Of a stretch of DNA of 64,000 nt, positions 53,808 to 61,178 are shown in pieces. The stretch is from an uncultured Verrucomicrobiota bacterium (lineage in GTDB: Bacteria; Verrucomicrobiota; Verrucomicrobiia; Opitutales; Opitutaceae), in the NCBI GenBank assembly GCA_903898675.1, contig CAIUGM010000014.1:62001-126000 (forward strand). The letters are read 5' to 3'. Position 1 is the stretch's first letter. Each line of letters opens with the position of its first letter. Below the pieces are notes generated by a model. That model had not been told where the DNA came from, searched no databases, and saw nothing but the letters and a program-made list of their open reading frames with translations. The translations under genes were made by a program, and so were the position numbers.

Positions 53808-54058
53808 ATGGACTACCGGCTGGACATCGGCGACGAGGCACTGCGCAATTGCACGCACTGCCCCGGGATCAGCGTCGCAGGATCGGTCACCGTCTCGACA
53901 TACTCCAGCATGGGCTGCAGGGCGATGTACAGAAATTGACCGGCAAGGCTGGCAAATACCGTTTGCGCGTTGGCGATTATCGCGTCCTTTTCTCGCTCGA
54001 AAAAGACCTGATCTTCGTGCAACAAGTGAAACACAGAAAAAATGCCTATCGCGACTAA
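53808..54058 (+). pseudogene. RelE/ParE-family toxin gene with an apparent one-base frameshift
   Basis: From the ATG at 53808 the frame encodes MDYRLDIGDEALRN, the usual opening strand and helix of RelE/ParE toxins. One base is missing near 53847-53850 (AATTG where AATTTG would keep the frame). The remainder reads in the shifted frame as LHALPRDQRRRIGHRL...KLTGKAGKYRLRVGDYRVLFSLEKDLIFVQQVKHRKNAYRD, a complete toxin C-terminus. The joined length (about 84 residues) is normal. A TTG at 53849 could start a truncated protein lacking the first helix part. The antitoxin gene overlaps its 3' end by 17 bp. Confidence 0.75.
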
Positions 54059-54233
54059 ACGACCTGCACCGGCCAAACCGTCATTACGCCGCCTGAGCGC
54101 CGAGCTGGCCCGTCTGCGCGCCCGGGTGGAAGACTTGGAGGATCTGCGCGACCTGGAAGCCGCCATCACCCGCAACGCCGGCAAGCCCGGCATTCCTTGG
54201 GCAAAGGCCAAAAAAGAACTCGGGCTCGCCTGA
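54042..54233 (+). CDS. Antitoxin of a RelE/ParE-type toxin-antitoxin pair
   Basis: 63 residues. A basic Pro-rich N-terminus is followed by a long helix with the family pattern LRARVEDLEDLRDLEAAI and the C-terminal GKPGIPWAKAKKELGL, found in small antitoxins that follow ParE/RelE toxins. Its start overlaps the toxin gene by 17 bp, the usual toxin-first order of this group. The toxin appears frameshifted, so the antitoxin may be retained without an active partner. Confidence 0.7.
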   Translation: MPIATKRPAPAKPSLRRLSAELARLRARVEDLEDLRDLEAAITRNAGKPGIPWAKAKKELGLA

Positions 54234-54288
54234 GCGATCGACCGGCCGCACGGGCCTGGTGGCCGGCGCAGGCGTGAGGTGACGAGAC

Positions 54289-54909
54289 TCAGGGTTGGGC
54301 CGGCGGCTTCTTCGCAAACCGGCTTTCCGTGCCGTTGAGCAGCCGCCTGATATTCTCGCGGTGGCGGATGATCACGAAAAGACCGAGCACCGTGGCGACG
54401 ATATTCAGGGGCAGCGGATTGCCGCGCAGCCAGCTCGCCGCCGGCACGGCCACGGCGGCCAGGATCGAACCGAGCGAGACATAGCGCGTGAGGAAAAATG
54501 TGACCACCCAGACCAGCGCGCCGATGGCACACGAGACGGGAATTAGTACGACCAGCCCGCCCGCCGCGGTGGCGACGCCCTTCCCACCCTTGAACCGGGT
54601 GAAGATCGAGAACGAATGCCCGAGCACGGCCGCGATCACCCCGACCAGACCCATCATGCGGGCATCGGGCGCAGCCAGGAAAGGCAGTAACGGCCAGGCG
54701 GCCGCGAGCGCGCCCTTGACGACATCGAGCGCAAACACGGTGTTGCCGGCCTTCGCCCCCAGCACACGCTTCACGTTCGTCGCGCCGGGATTGCCGCTCC
54801 CGGCCTTGAAAATATCCACGCCGTGCGCCCGTGCTACGAGATAGCCGAAAGGCAGCGACCCGAGCAAATATCCCACGAAGGCGGCGGCGAATAACCAGGC
54901 GGAGGGCAT
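54289..54909 (-). CDS. plsY: Glycerol-3-phosphate acyltransferase PlsY
   Basis: 206 residues from the ATG at 54909; a TTG one codon earlier is the alternative. Five membrane helices and the three conserved cytosolic motifs are present: GSLPFGYLVAR (motif 1), GSGNPGATNVKRVLG (motif 1/2 region) and FTRFKGGKGVATAAG (phosphate loop). It transfers an acyl group from acyl phosphate to glycerol-3-phosphate, giving lysophosphatidic acid, the entry to all phospholipids made by the Pgs/Pgp/Cls enzymes here. The start overlaps the serA stop by one base (TGATG). Confidence 0.95.
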   Translation of the reverse strand: MPSAWLFAAAFVGYLLGSLPFGYLVARAHGVDIFKAGSGNPGATNVKRVLGAKAGNTVFALDVVKGALAAAWPLLPFLAAPDARMMGLVGVIAAVLGHSFSIFTRFKGGKGVATAAGGLVVLIPVSCAIGALVWVVTFFLTRYVSLGSILAAVAVPAASWLRGNPLPLNIVATVLGLFVIIRHRENIRRLLNGTESRFAKKPPAQP

Positions 54910-56498
54910 CAAAGGTTGACGACCACAGCCTGCTTGATGGCGCGATGGCTGGTCAACTCCTTAAGGACCTTCTCCGAGGGCTGGCTGTCCAGGTTCAACA
55001 CGCAAAGCGCCGTGCCGCCGGCGTTGTTGCGGCTCAGCGACATGGCGGCGATGTTCACCTCGTCGCGGCCCATCAGCGTGCCCACCATGCCGATGATGCC
55101 GGGCTCGTCGTGATTCTCGTAGATCAGCAATGCGCCGGAGGGCGCCGCCTCGACCTCGCGGCCGTTGAGCGCCACCAGTCGCGGGCTGTTGGCCTTGCCG
55201 ATCAGCGTGCCGGTCGCACTGCGGCTCGTCCCGTCGGCCGCGACCGCCTCGACCTGGATGAGCTCGGCGTAGTCGGTCTCGCCCGTGGACTTGATGATCT
55301 CGGCCTTCACGCCCAGGCGCTCGAGCGTGAACGGCGCGTTGACGAAGTTGACCGCCTCGCCGCTGATGCGGCGCAGGTAACCGCGCATGATGGAGCGCGT
55401 GACCGCGTCGGCATCGAGGTCGACGATCTTGCCCCAGTAGGTGATGCGCAGCGTGGCCACCTGCGCGGGCGAGATCTGCTGCACCAGCGTGCCGAGCTTC
55501 GCGCCGAGCTCGAGGTAAGGCCCCAGGATTTTCAGCGCCGCGGCGTCGATCGTGGGCATGTTGACGGCGTTGCGGATGACGCCGCCGTTGAGGACGTCGG
55601 TGATCTGCTCGGCCACCTCGACGCCCACCGCGTCCTGCGCCTCGGCCGTCGACGCCCCGAGGTGCGGCGTGAGCGTGACGTTGGGCAGGGTGCGGAGTTC
55701 GCTTTCCTTCGCGAGCGGCTCGTCCTCAAACACGTCGAGGCCGGCGGCGGCCACCCGGCCGGATTTCAATGCGGCGATCAGCGCGGCCTCCTTGATGATG
55801 CCGCCGCGCGCACAGTTGAAGATCCGCAGGCCGGGCTTCGCCTTCGCGAACGCCGCCTCGTCGATCATGTAGTGCGTGGCGTCCGTCAGCGGCATGTGCA
55901 CCGTGATGTAATCCGCCTGCGCCAGCAGGTCGTCGAGCGTGACCGCCTCGACCTGGATGGCCTTGGCGCGGGCCGGGGCGAGGTAGGGATCGTAGGCCAG
56001 CACGCGCATGCCGAACGCCTGGGCGCGCTTCGCCACCTCGGCGCCGATGCGGCCGAGCCCGACGATCCCGAGCGTCTTCCGGAAAAGCTCGATGCCCGAA
56101 AAGCTCTTGCGGTCCCACTGGCCGGCCCGCATCGAGGCCGCGGCCTGCGGCACCGGCCGCGCGCCGCACAGGATATGGGTGAAGGTGAGCTCCGCGGTCG
56201 CGATGGTGTTGCCCGACGGCGTGTTCATCACGATCACGCCGCGCTCCGTGGCGGCATCGACGTCGACGTTGTCCACACCCACACCGGCGCGACCCACCAC
56301 TTTCAACAACGGCGCCGCCGCCAGCACCTCGGCGGTGATCTTAGTCTCGGAGCGCACGGCGATCGCATGCACGTCGCGCACGAGCTCCAGCAGTTTCGCC
56401 GGCGGCGTGTTGTAGGCCTCGATGACTTCAAAGCCGGGCTGGCGGCGAAAATAGGCGACTCCGGAGGGTGAGATTTTGTCCGCGACGAGGATCTTCAT
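54909..56498 (-). CDS. serA: D-3-phosphoglycerate dehydrogenase (long form)
   Basis: 529 residues from the ATG at 56498 (MKILVADKISPSGVAYF). The NAD-binding motif is VGLGRIGAEVAKRAQAFGM, the catalytic Arg lies in NCARGGIIKEAAL, and the Glu/His pair in EDEPL and TLTPHLGAST. After the catalytic part come the allosteric intervening domain and a C-terminal ACT domain (LLIYENHDEPGIIGMVGTLM), the type III SerA layout. It catalyses the first step of serine synthesis, with serine feedback through the ACT domain. It is translationally coupled to plsY. Confidence 0.95.
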   Translation of the reverse strand: MKILVADKISPSGVAYFRRQPGFEVIEAYNTPPAKLLELVRDVHAIAVRSETKITAEVLAAAPLLKVVGRAGVGVDNVDVDAATERGVIVMNTPSGNTIATAELTFTHILCGARPVPQAAASMRAGQWDRKSFSGIELFRKTLGIVGLGRIGAEVAKRAQAFGMRVLAYDPYLAPARAKAIQVEAVTLDDLLAQADYITVHMPLTDATHYMIDEAAFAKAKPGLRIFNCARGGIIKEAALIAALKSGRVAAAGLDVFEDEPLAKESELRTLPNVTLTPHLGASTAEAQDAVGVEVAEQITDVLNGGVIRNAVNMPTIDAAALKILGPYLELGAKLGTLVQQISPAQVATLRITYWGKIVDLDADAVTRSIMRGYLRRISGEAVNFVNAPFTLERLGVKAEIIKSTGETDYAELIQVEAVAADGTSRSATGTLIGKANSPRLVALNGREVEAAPSGALLIYENHDEPGIIGMVGTLMGRDEVNIAAMSLSRNNAGGTALCVLNLDSQPSEKVLKELTSHRAIKQAVVVNL

Positions 56499-56604
56499 GG
56501 GGTCTGCCAAAAAGCCGGCCCGGCCCGAAAAAAGCAACCCCGCAGGCACGGTGGCCGGCGGGGCGGGGAAAGATTTATGACTCGGCAGAGCGAGCGGCCG
56601 GACT

Positions 56605-56707
56605 GGCCACGAAAAACACAAGGAACGCAAAAAATGCGCAGAACGATTGGCGCCGCTTGTCGGGATTGTTGGTCAGGTTTTTTGCGTTTATCGTGTTTTT
56701 TGTGGCC
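56605..56707. repeat. Inverted-repeat element, GGCCACGAAAAACAC type
   Basis: GGCCACGAAAAACAC on the left pairs with GTGTTTTTTGTGGCC on the right at 14 of 15 positions, and the inner arms share AACGCAAAAAA/TTTTTTGCGTT. It separates serA from the old yellow enzyme gene. Half of a similar unit lies near 26540. Confidence 0.7.
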
Positions 56708-56722
56708 GACCTTTGCCGGACC

Positions 56723-57778
56723 TCACGCCACCAGCGCCGGGTAATCCGTATACCCTTGCGCCGTGCCGCCGTAGAACGTGGCCGAGTCGGGCGGTGTGAG
56801 CGCCGCGCCCAGTTCCAGACGGCGCGGCAGGTCGGGATTGGCGATGAAGAGCTTGCCCCATGCGACCGCGTCGGCCTCGCCGGCGGCGAGCAACTGCCGG
56901 GCGGTCTCGGCGGTCTGGCCCTGGTTGGCAATGTAGACGCCGCCGAACGCGCGCTTGAGCGCCGGACCGAGGCGGGGCTCGTCGAGCGATTCGCGGGCGC
57001 AGAGGAAGGCGAGCTTCCGCCGGCCGAGTTCGGTGGCGAGGTAACCGAAGGTCGCCGCCGGGTTGCTGTCGCCCATGCCGTGCGAGTCGCCGCGGGGCGC
57101 AAGGTGGTACCCCACCCGGTCGGCGCCCCACACGCCGATCACCGCGTCCGTGACCTCGAGCGGCAAACGCGCGCGGTTGGCAATGCCGCCACCGTATTCG
57201 TCCGTCCGGCGGTTGGAGCTGTCCTGCAGGAACTGGTCGAGCAGGTAGCCGTTGGCCCCGTGGATCTCGACGCCGTCAAAGCCCGCGCGCTGCGCGTTCT
57301 GGGCGCCCTGCTTATACGCGGCGACGATGCCGGGCAGCTCGGCGAGTTCCAGTGCCCGCGGCGTCACATACGGTTTCTGCGGACGGATCAGGCTCACATG
57401 CCCGGAAGGCGCGAGCGCACTCGGAGCCACCGGCCGCGCACCATTCAGGTACACCGGGTCGGAAACACGGCCCACGTGCCAGAGCTGCAGGAAAATCCGG
57501 CCACCGGCCGCATGGACCGCGGTCGTGATCTTCTTCCAACCCGCGACCTGCTCGTCCGACCAGATGCCCGGCGTGTCGGGATAGCCGACGCCCATCGGGT
57601 CAACCGAGGTCGCCTCGGTCAGGATCAATCCGGCCGACGCGCGCTGGACGTAGTATTCGCGCATGAGGTCGTTGGGCACGCGGCCGGCGCTGGCGCGGCA
57701 CCGGGTGAGCGGGGCCATGATGATGCGGTTCGGCAGCGTAAGTGCGCCGAGGCGGAGGGTGTCGGACAAAGTGGGCAT
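56723..57778 (-). CDS. Old yellow enzyme-family NADH:flavin oxidoreductase (alkene reductase)
   Basis: 351 residues, typical of the NemA/OYE group. The FMN-binding N-terminus LTLPNRIIMAPLTRCRA, the substrate-binding His/Asn pair in VEIHGANGYLLDQFLQDSSNRRTDEYGG and the late KLFIANPDLPRRL are present. These enzymes reduce activated C=C bonds of unsaturated carbonyls or nitro compounds with NAD(P)H, often for detoxification of electrophiles. It is flanked by repeats and has no operon partner. Confidence 0.92.
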   Translation of the reverse strand: MPTLSDTLRLGALTLPNRIIMAPLTRCRASAGRVPNDLMREYYVQRASAGLILTEATSVDPMGVGYPDTPGIWSDEQVAGWKKITTAVHAAGGRIFLQLWHVGRVSDPVYLNGARPVAPSALAPSGHVSLIRPQKPYVTPRALELAELPGIVAAYKQGAQNAQRAGFDGVEIHGANGYLLDQFLQDSSNRRTDEYGGGIANRARLPLEVTDAVIGVWGADRVGYHLAPRGDSHGMGDSNPAATFGYLATELGRRKLAFLCARESLDEPRLGPALKRAFGGVYIANQGQTAETARQLLAAGEADAVAWGKLFIANPDLPRRLELGAALTPPDSATFYGGTAQGYTDYPALVA

Positions 57779-57894
57779 GGTTGACGTAGATAGTCACGAC
57801 GTGGCACTTCGCAAATGCAGCGGGGAACAAATGTAGCGCCGGCGCTTGTCGCCGTGCCGCGGCGTGCGTGAGGCTGCAGCATTTTCAGCAAACT

Positions 57895-57963
57895 GTAGCC
57901 GGGGTCGCTGACCCCGGTGCCCTTGCGTCTGGCTCACAGACCGGGGTCAGCGACCCCGGCTAC
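57895..57963. repeat. GTAGCCGGGGTC-type double palindrome (copy 2)
   Basis: The same perfect 23-bp arms as at 49472-49532 with a longer, different loop (TGCCCTTGCGTCTGGCTCAC region). Lies between the prolyl oligopeptidase stop and the old yellow enzyme start, both minus strand, so it is an internal spacer rather than a convergent end. Confidence 0.85.
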
Positions 57964-57983
57964 ACTCTAAAAATCCGGCCCGT

Positions 57984-60122
57984 TCAATCCGCCCCGGTGC
58001 CCGTGAAGTGGAGCGCGAAGGCGAGCTTGTCGGCCGTCTCCTCGATGACCTTCGTGACCGGCTTGCCCGCCCCGTGGCCGGCCCGGGTCTCGATCCGGAT
58101 GAACGTCGGCGACTCGGCGTCCGGATTCGCCGCCTGCATCGCCGCGGCGTACTTGAAGGAGTGCGCCGGGTGGACCCGGTCGTCGTGGTCGCCCGTGGTC
58201 ACCAGCACTGCGGGATACTTCACGCCGGCCTTCACGTTGTAGAGCGGCGAGTAGGCCGAGAGATACTTGAAGCCCGCGGGATCGTCGGACGAGCCGTAGT
58301 CGCTGGCCCACGCCCAGCCGATGGTGAATTTCTGGAAGCGCAGCATGTCCATGACGCCAACCGCCGGCAGCGCCACGCGCGCGAGGTCGGGCCGCTGGTT
58401 GACGGTGGCACCGATGAGCAAGCCGCCGTTGGACCCTCCGCTGATGACGAGCTTGCGGTGCGCCGTGTAACCTTCCTTGACGAGATAATCGCCGGCCGCC
58501 GCGAAGTCATCAAAGACGTTCTGCTTGTGTTCCTTCATGCCCGCCTCGTGCCAGTCGCGGCCGTACTCGCCGCCGCCGCGCAGGTTGGGCACGGCGTAGA
58601 TGCCGCCCAGTTCCAGCCAGGCGACCGCAGTGCTGCTAAACGCCGGCTGGAGCGAGATATTGAAACCGCCATAGGCGTACAGCATCGTCGGGTGCGAGCC
58701 GTCGAGTTTGAGGCCCTTGCGGGCGGTGATGAACATCGGCACGCGCGTCCCGTCCTTCGAGTGGTAGAACACCTGCTTCGTCTCGTAGAGCGACGGATCG
58801 AACGCGACCTTGGGCGCCTGATAAATCTCCACCGTGCCCTGGCCCAGGTCGGTGCGGTAGTTGGTCGTGGGGAAAACAAAGGAGGCAAAGCTGAAGAACA
58901 GCTCGTCCTCGTCATACCGGCCGCTGATTCCCGCGACCGTGCCGACACCCGGCAACGGCACCTCGCCGAGCGGCTTGCCTTCCAGGTCAAACAGGGCGAG
59001 GCGCGAGCGGGCGTCCTCCATGTAATTCACGACGAAGCGGCCGCCGACCACGCCCGATGACTCGATGACGTTGGTGGATTCCGCCACCAGGGTCCGCCAG
59101 GCGGCCTTGGCCGGGTTGGCGAGGTCGATCGCGATCAGCTTTTCCCGCGGGGCGTCGAGATCGGTCTGCACATAGAGCACGGTGCCGCGGTTGCCGACGA
59201 CGTTGTAGACCGCCTCGATCGTATCGACCAGCTTGACGATCGGGGCGCCGAGGTCGGGGTGATGCGGATCCTTCAGGTCGGCATAGTACAGCCGGTGATG
59301 CGGGTCCGTGCCCTCCGTCCCGGTGATGAGCAGGTAGCGGCCGTCGTCCGAGACACTCGCCCCCCACCCGCGCTTGGGAAATTCCGGCGACTCGTAGATC
59401 AGCTGGTCCGCCGCCTGCGCCGTGCCGAGGCGGTGGTAGTAGATCTTTTGGTTGGCGAGATCGCTGAAGGTCGAGTTGCCCTCGCGCCGCGGCTCGGGAA
59501 AGCGGGAGTAAAAGAAACCCTTGCTGTCATGCGTCCAGCTCATCGGGGAAAACTTCACCCAGTTGATCACATCACCGGTGTCCTGGCCGGTGGCCACGCT
59601 GCGCACGCGGAATTCATTCCAGTCCGAACCGGCGGCGGCGGTACCATAGAGCAGCCACTGGCCGTCCTCGGACACGCGGTAACCGCTCAGCGCAACGGTG
59701 CCGTCCTTCGCAAGTGTGTTCGGATCGAGGAGCAGCCGGCCGGCGGCGGCGAGGCTGTCCTTCACGTAAAGCGGTGCCTGGTTCTGCAGGCCGGTGTTCT
59801 CCGTGTAGAAATACTTCCCGCCCTGTTTCGAGGGGAGGCTGTAGCGCGCGTAGTTAAAGAGCTCCGTCAGCCGCTGCTTGATGGCGTCACGCTGCGGGAT
59901 GGTCGCGAGGAAATCGAACGTGACCTTGTTCTCAGCCTGGACCCAGGCCTTGGTGTCGGCGGCATCGACGTCCTCCAGCCAGTGGAACGGATCGGCGACC
60001 CTGGCGCCCGGGTAGTCGTCGAAGTGCTCGACCGTCTTGGTGGCGGGGTAATTCCAGGCAGCGGTGGCCAGCGCCGGCACCAGCACTGCGCCGAACAGGG
60101 CGAGCGGGATGAGTTTTTGCAT
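57984..60122 (-). CDS. Exported prolyl oligopeptidase (family S9A)
   Basis: 712 residues with a signal peptide (MQKLIPLALFGAVLVPALATA). A seven-bladed propeller domain (about 80-425) precedes the alpha/beta hydrolase domain. The catalytic Ser lies in VISGGSNGGL (near 560), Asp in TTGDHDDRV (near 645) and His in RAGHGAGK (near 680). The N-terminal WNYPATKTVEHFDDYPGARVADPFHWLED is a family hallmark. It cleaves short proline-containing peptides after proline, here probably in the periplasm. Confidence 0.94.
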   Translation of the reverse strand: MQKLIPLALFGAVLVPALATAAWNYPATKTVEHFDDYPGARVADPFHWLEDVDAADTKAWVQAENKVTFDFLATIPQRDAIKQRLTELFNYARYSLPSKQGGKYFYTENTGLQNQAPLYVKDSLAAAGRLLLDPNTLAKDGTVALSGYRVSEDGQWLLYGTAAAGSDWNEFRVRSVATGQDTGDVINWVKFSPMSWTHDSKGFFYSRFPEPRREGNSTFSDLANQKIYYHRLGTAQAADQLIYESPEFPKRGWGASVSDDGRYLLITGTEGTDPHHRLYYADLKDPHHPDLGAPIVKLVDTIEAVYNVVGNRGTVLYVQTDLDAPREKLIAIDLANPAKAAWRTLVAESTNVIESSGVVGGRFVVNYMEDARSRLALFDLEGKPLGEVPLPGVGTVAGISGRYDEDELFFSFASFVFPTTNYRTDLGQGTVEIYQAPKVAFDPSLYETKQVFYHSKDGTRVPMFITARKGLKLDGSHPTMLYAYGGFNISLQPAFSSTAVAWLELGGIYAVPNLRGGGEYGRDWHEAGMKEHKQNVFDDFAAAGDYLVKEGYTAHRKLVISGGSNGGLLIGATVNQRPDLARVALPAVGVMDMLRFQKFTIGWAWASDYGSSDDPAGFKYLSAYSPLYNVKAGVKYPAVLVTTGDHDDRVHPAHSFKYAAAMQAANPDAESPTFIRIETRAGHGAGKPVTKVIEETADKLAFALHFTGTGAD

Positions 60123-60180
60123 CCGTTTAAAAGAACCGGATTCGACGCCCGTGCAAGCCCCGGCCGGCCACCTCGCCGCC

Positions 60181-61077
60181 CTACCCCAGCCGCACCTTCG
60201 CCGCCTCGCGCGCGATCTTCACGAGGCTCTCCACCACGGGGGAATGGTCATCCTTGCGCCAGACCAGCGCCAGGCCGATTTCCTGGGTGTCGCCCCCGGG
60301 CAGTTCGCGGTAAAGCACCCCCGGGCGCTGCATGTGCCGCAACGAGGCCGGCACCATCGCGACGCCGAGGCCGGCAGCCACGAGTGCCAGGATTGTCTGC
60401 ACCCCGCCGCCCTCCTGCGCGATGCGGGGACTGAAACCCGCACGCTGGCACGACGCGATGATCGCGTCGTAGATGGCCGACCCTTGGTGGCGGGAAAACA
60501 GGATGAAGCCCTCCCCGGCGAAATCCCGCAGGCGCAACTTCGCCTGCCCGGCCCGGGGATGATCCACCGGCAGGGCCAGCACAAAGCGCTCCCGGTCCAG
60601 GGTCTCGCTCTGCAACGCCGGGTCGCCTAGCGGGGTGCGCGTGAAGCTGGCCTGAATCTGCCGCTCGAGCAGCGCCACCTTCTGCTGCTCGGGGTGCATC
60701 TCCATGCAGCGGATCTCCACCAGGGGGCGGCTGCGGTTGAACTCCCGCAGGATGTCGGGCACGAGCGAATAGACCGCCGAGGTCGTGAACCCAATGGTGA
60801 GCCGGCCCACCTCGCCGTGATGCGCCGCCCGCATCGTCCGCGTGGCCGTCTCGGCCGACATCAGCACCAACCGCGCCTGCGTCAGCAGCAGCTTGCCGGC
60901 CTCCGTCAGCTCCACCTTGCGGCTCGTCCGGTGAAACAGCGCCAGCCCAAGCTCGGTCTCCAGCGAGCGGATTTGCTGGCTCAGCGGCGGCTGCGCGAGG
61001 TTGAGCCTTTTGGCCGCGCGGCCGAAGTGCAGCTCCTCCGCCACCGCCACAAAATAACGCAGATGCCTCAGTTCCAT
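60181..61077 (-). CDS. LysR-family transcriptional regulator
   Basis: 298 residues. An N-terminal winged helix-turn-helix (MELRHLRYFVAVAEELHFGRAAKRLNLAQPPLSQQIRSLE) is followed by a two-lobed effector domain (about 90-295). The HFGRAA and PPLSQQIR spacing matches the BenM/CatM-like subgroup. It is divergent from the RND transporter gene across 101 bp, the typical geometry for a regulator controlling its neighbour. The effector is unknown. Confidence 0.93.
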   Translation of the reverse strand: MELRHLRYFVAVAEELHFGRAAKRLNLAQPPLSQQIRSLETELGLALFHRTSRKVELTEAGKLLLTQARLVLMSAETATRTMRAAHHGEVGRLTIGFTTSAVYSLVPDILREFNRSRPLVEIRCMEMHPEQQKVALLERQIQASFTRTPLGDPALQSETLDRERFVLALPVDHPRAGQAKLRLRDFAGEGFILFSRHQGSAIYDAIIASCQRAGFSPRIAQEGGGVQTILALVAAGLGVAMVPASLRHMQRPGVLYRELPGGDTQEIGLALVWRKDDHSPVVESLVKIAREAAKVRLG

Positions 61078-61083
61078 CCAGCG

Positions 61084-61118
61084 ATACTTAATAAGTCTCG
61101 ATCCGGAATCAAAAGTAT
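61084..61118. promoter_or_regulatory. Candidate LysR operator in the divergent intergenic region
   Basis: ACTTA-1-TAAGT (61086-61096) is a near-perfect palindrome inside a larger ATACTT...AAGTAT inverted repeat (61084-61089, 61113-61118). The AT-rich sites lie between the two divergent starts, where LysR proteins usually bind. Confidence 0.4.
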
Positions 61119-61178
61119 ATTGGACGTTTTAATCTTTCAAAGCGACTATACGGGCCTTTGATTTTTACCTAACCAGCC

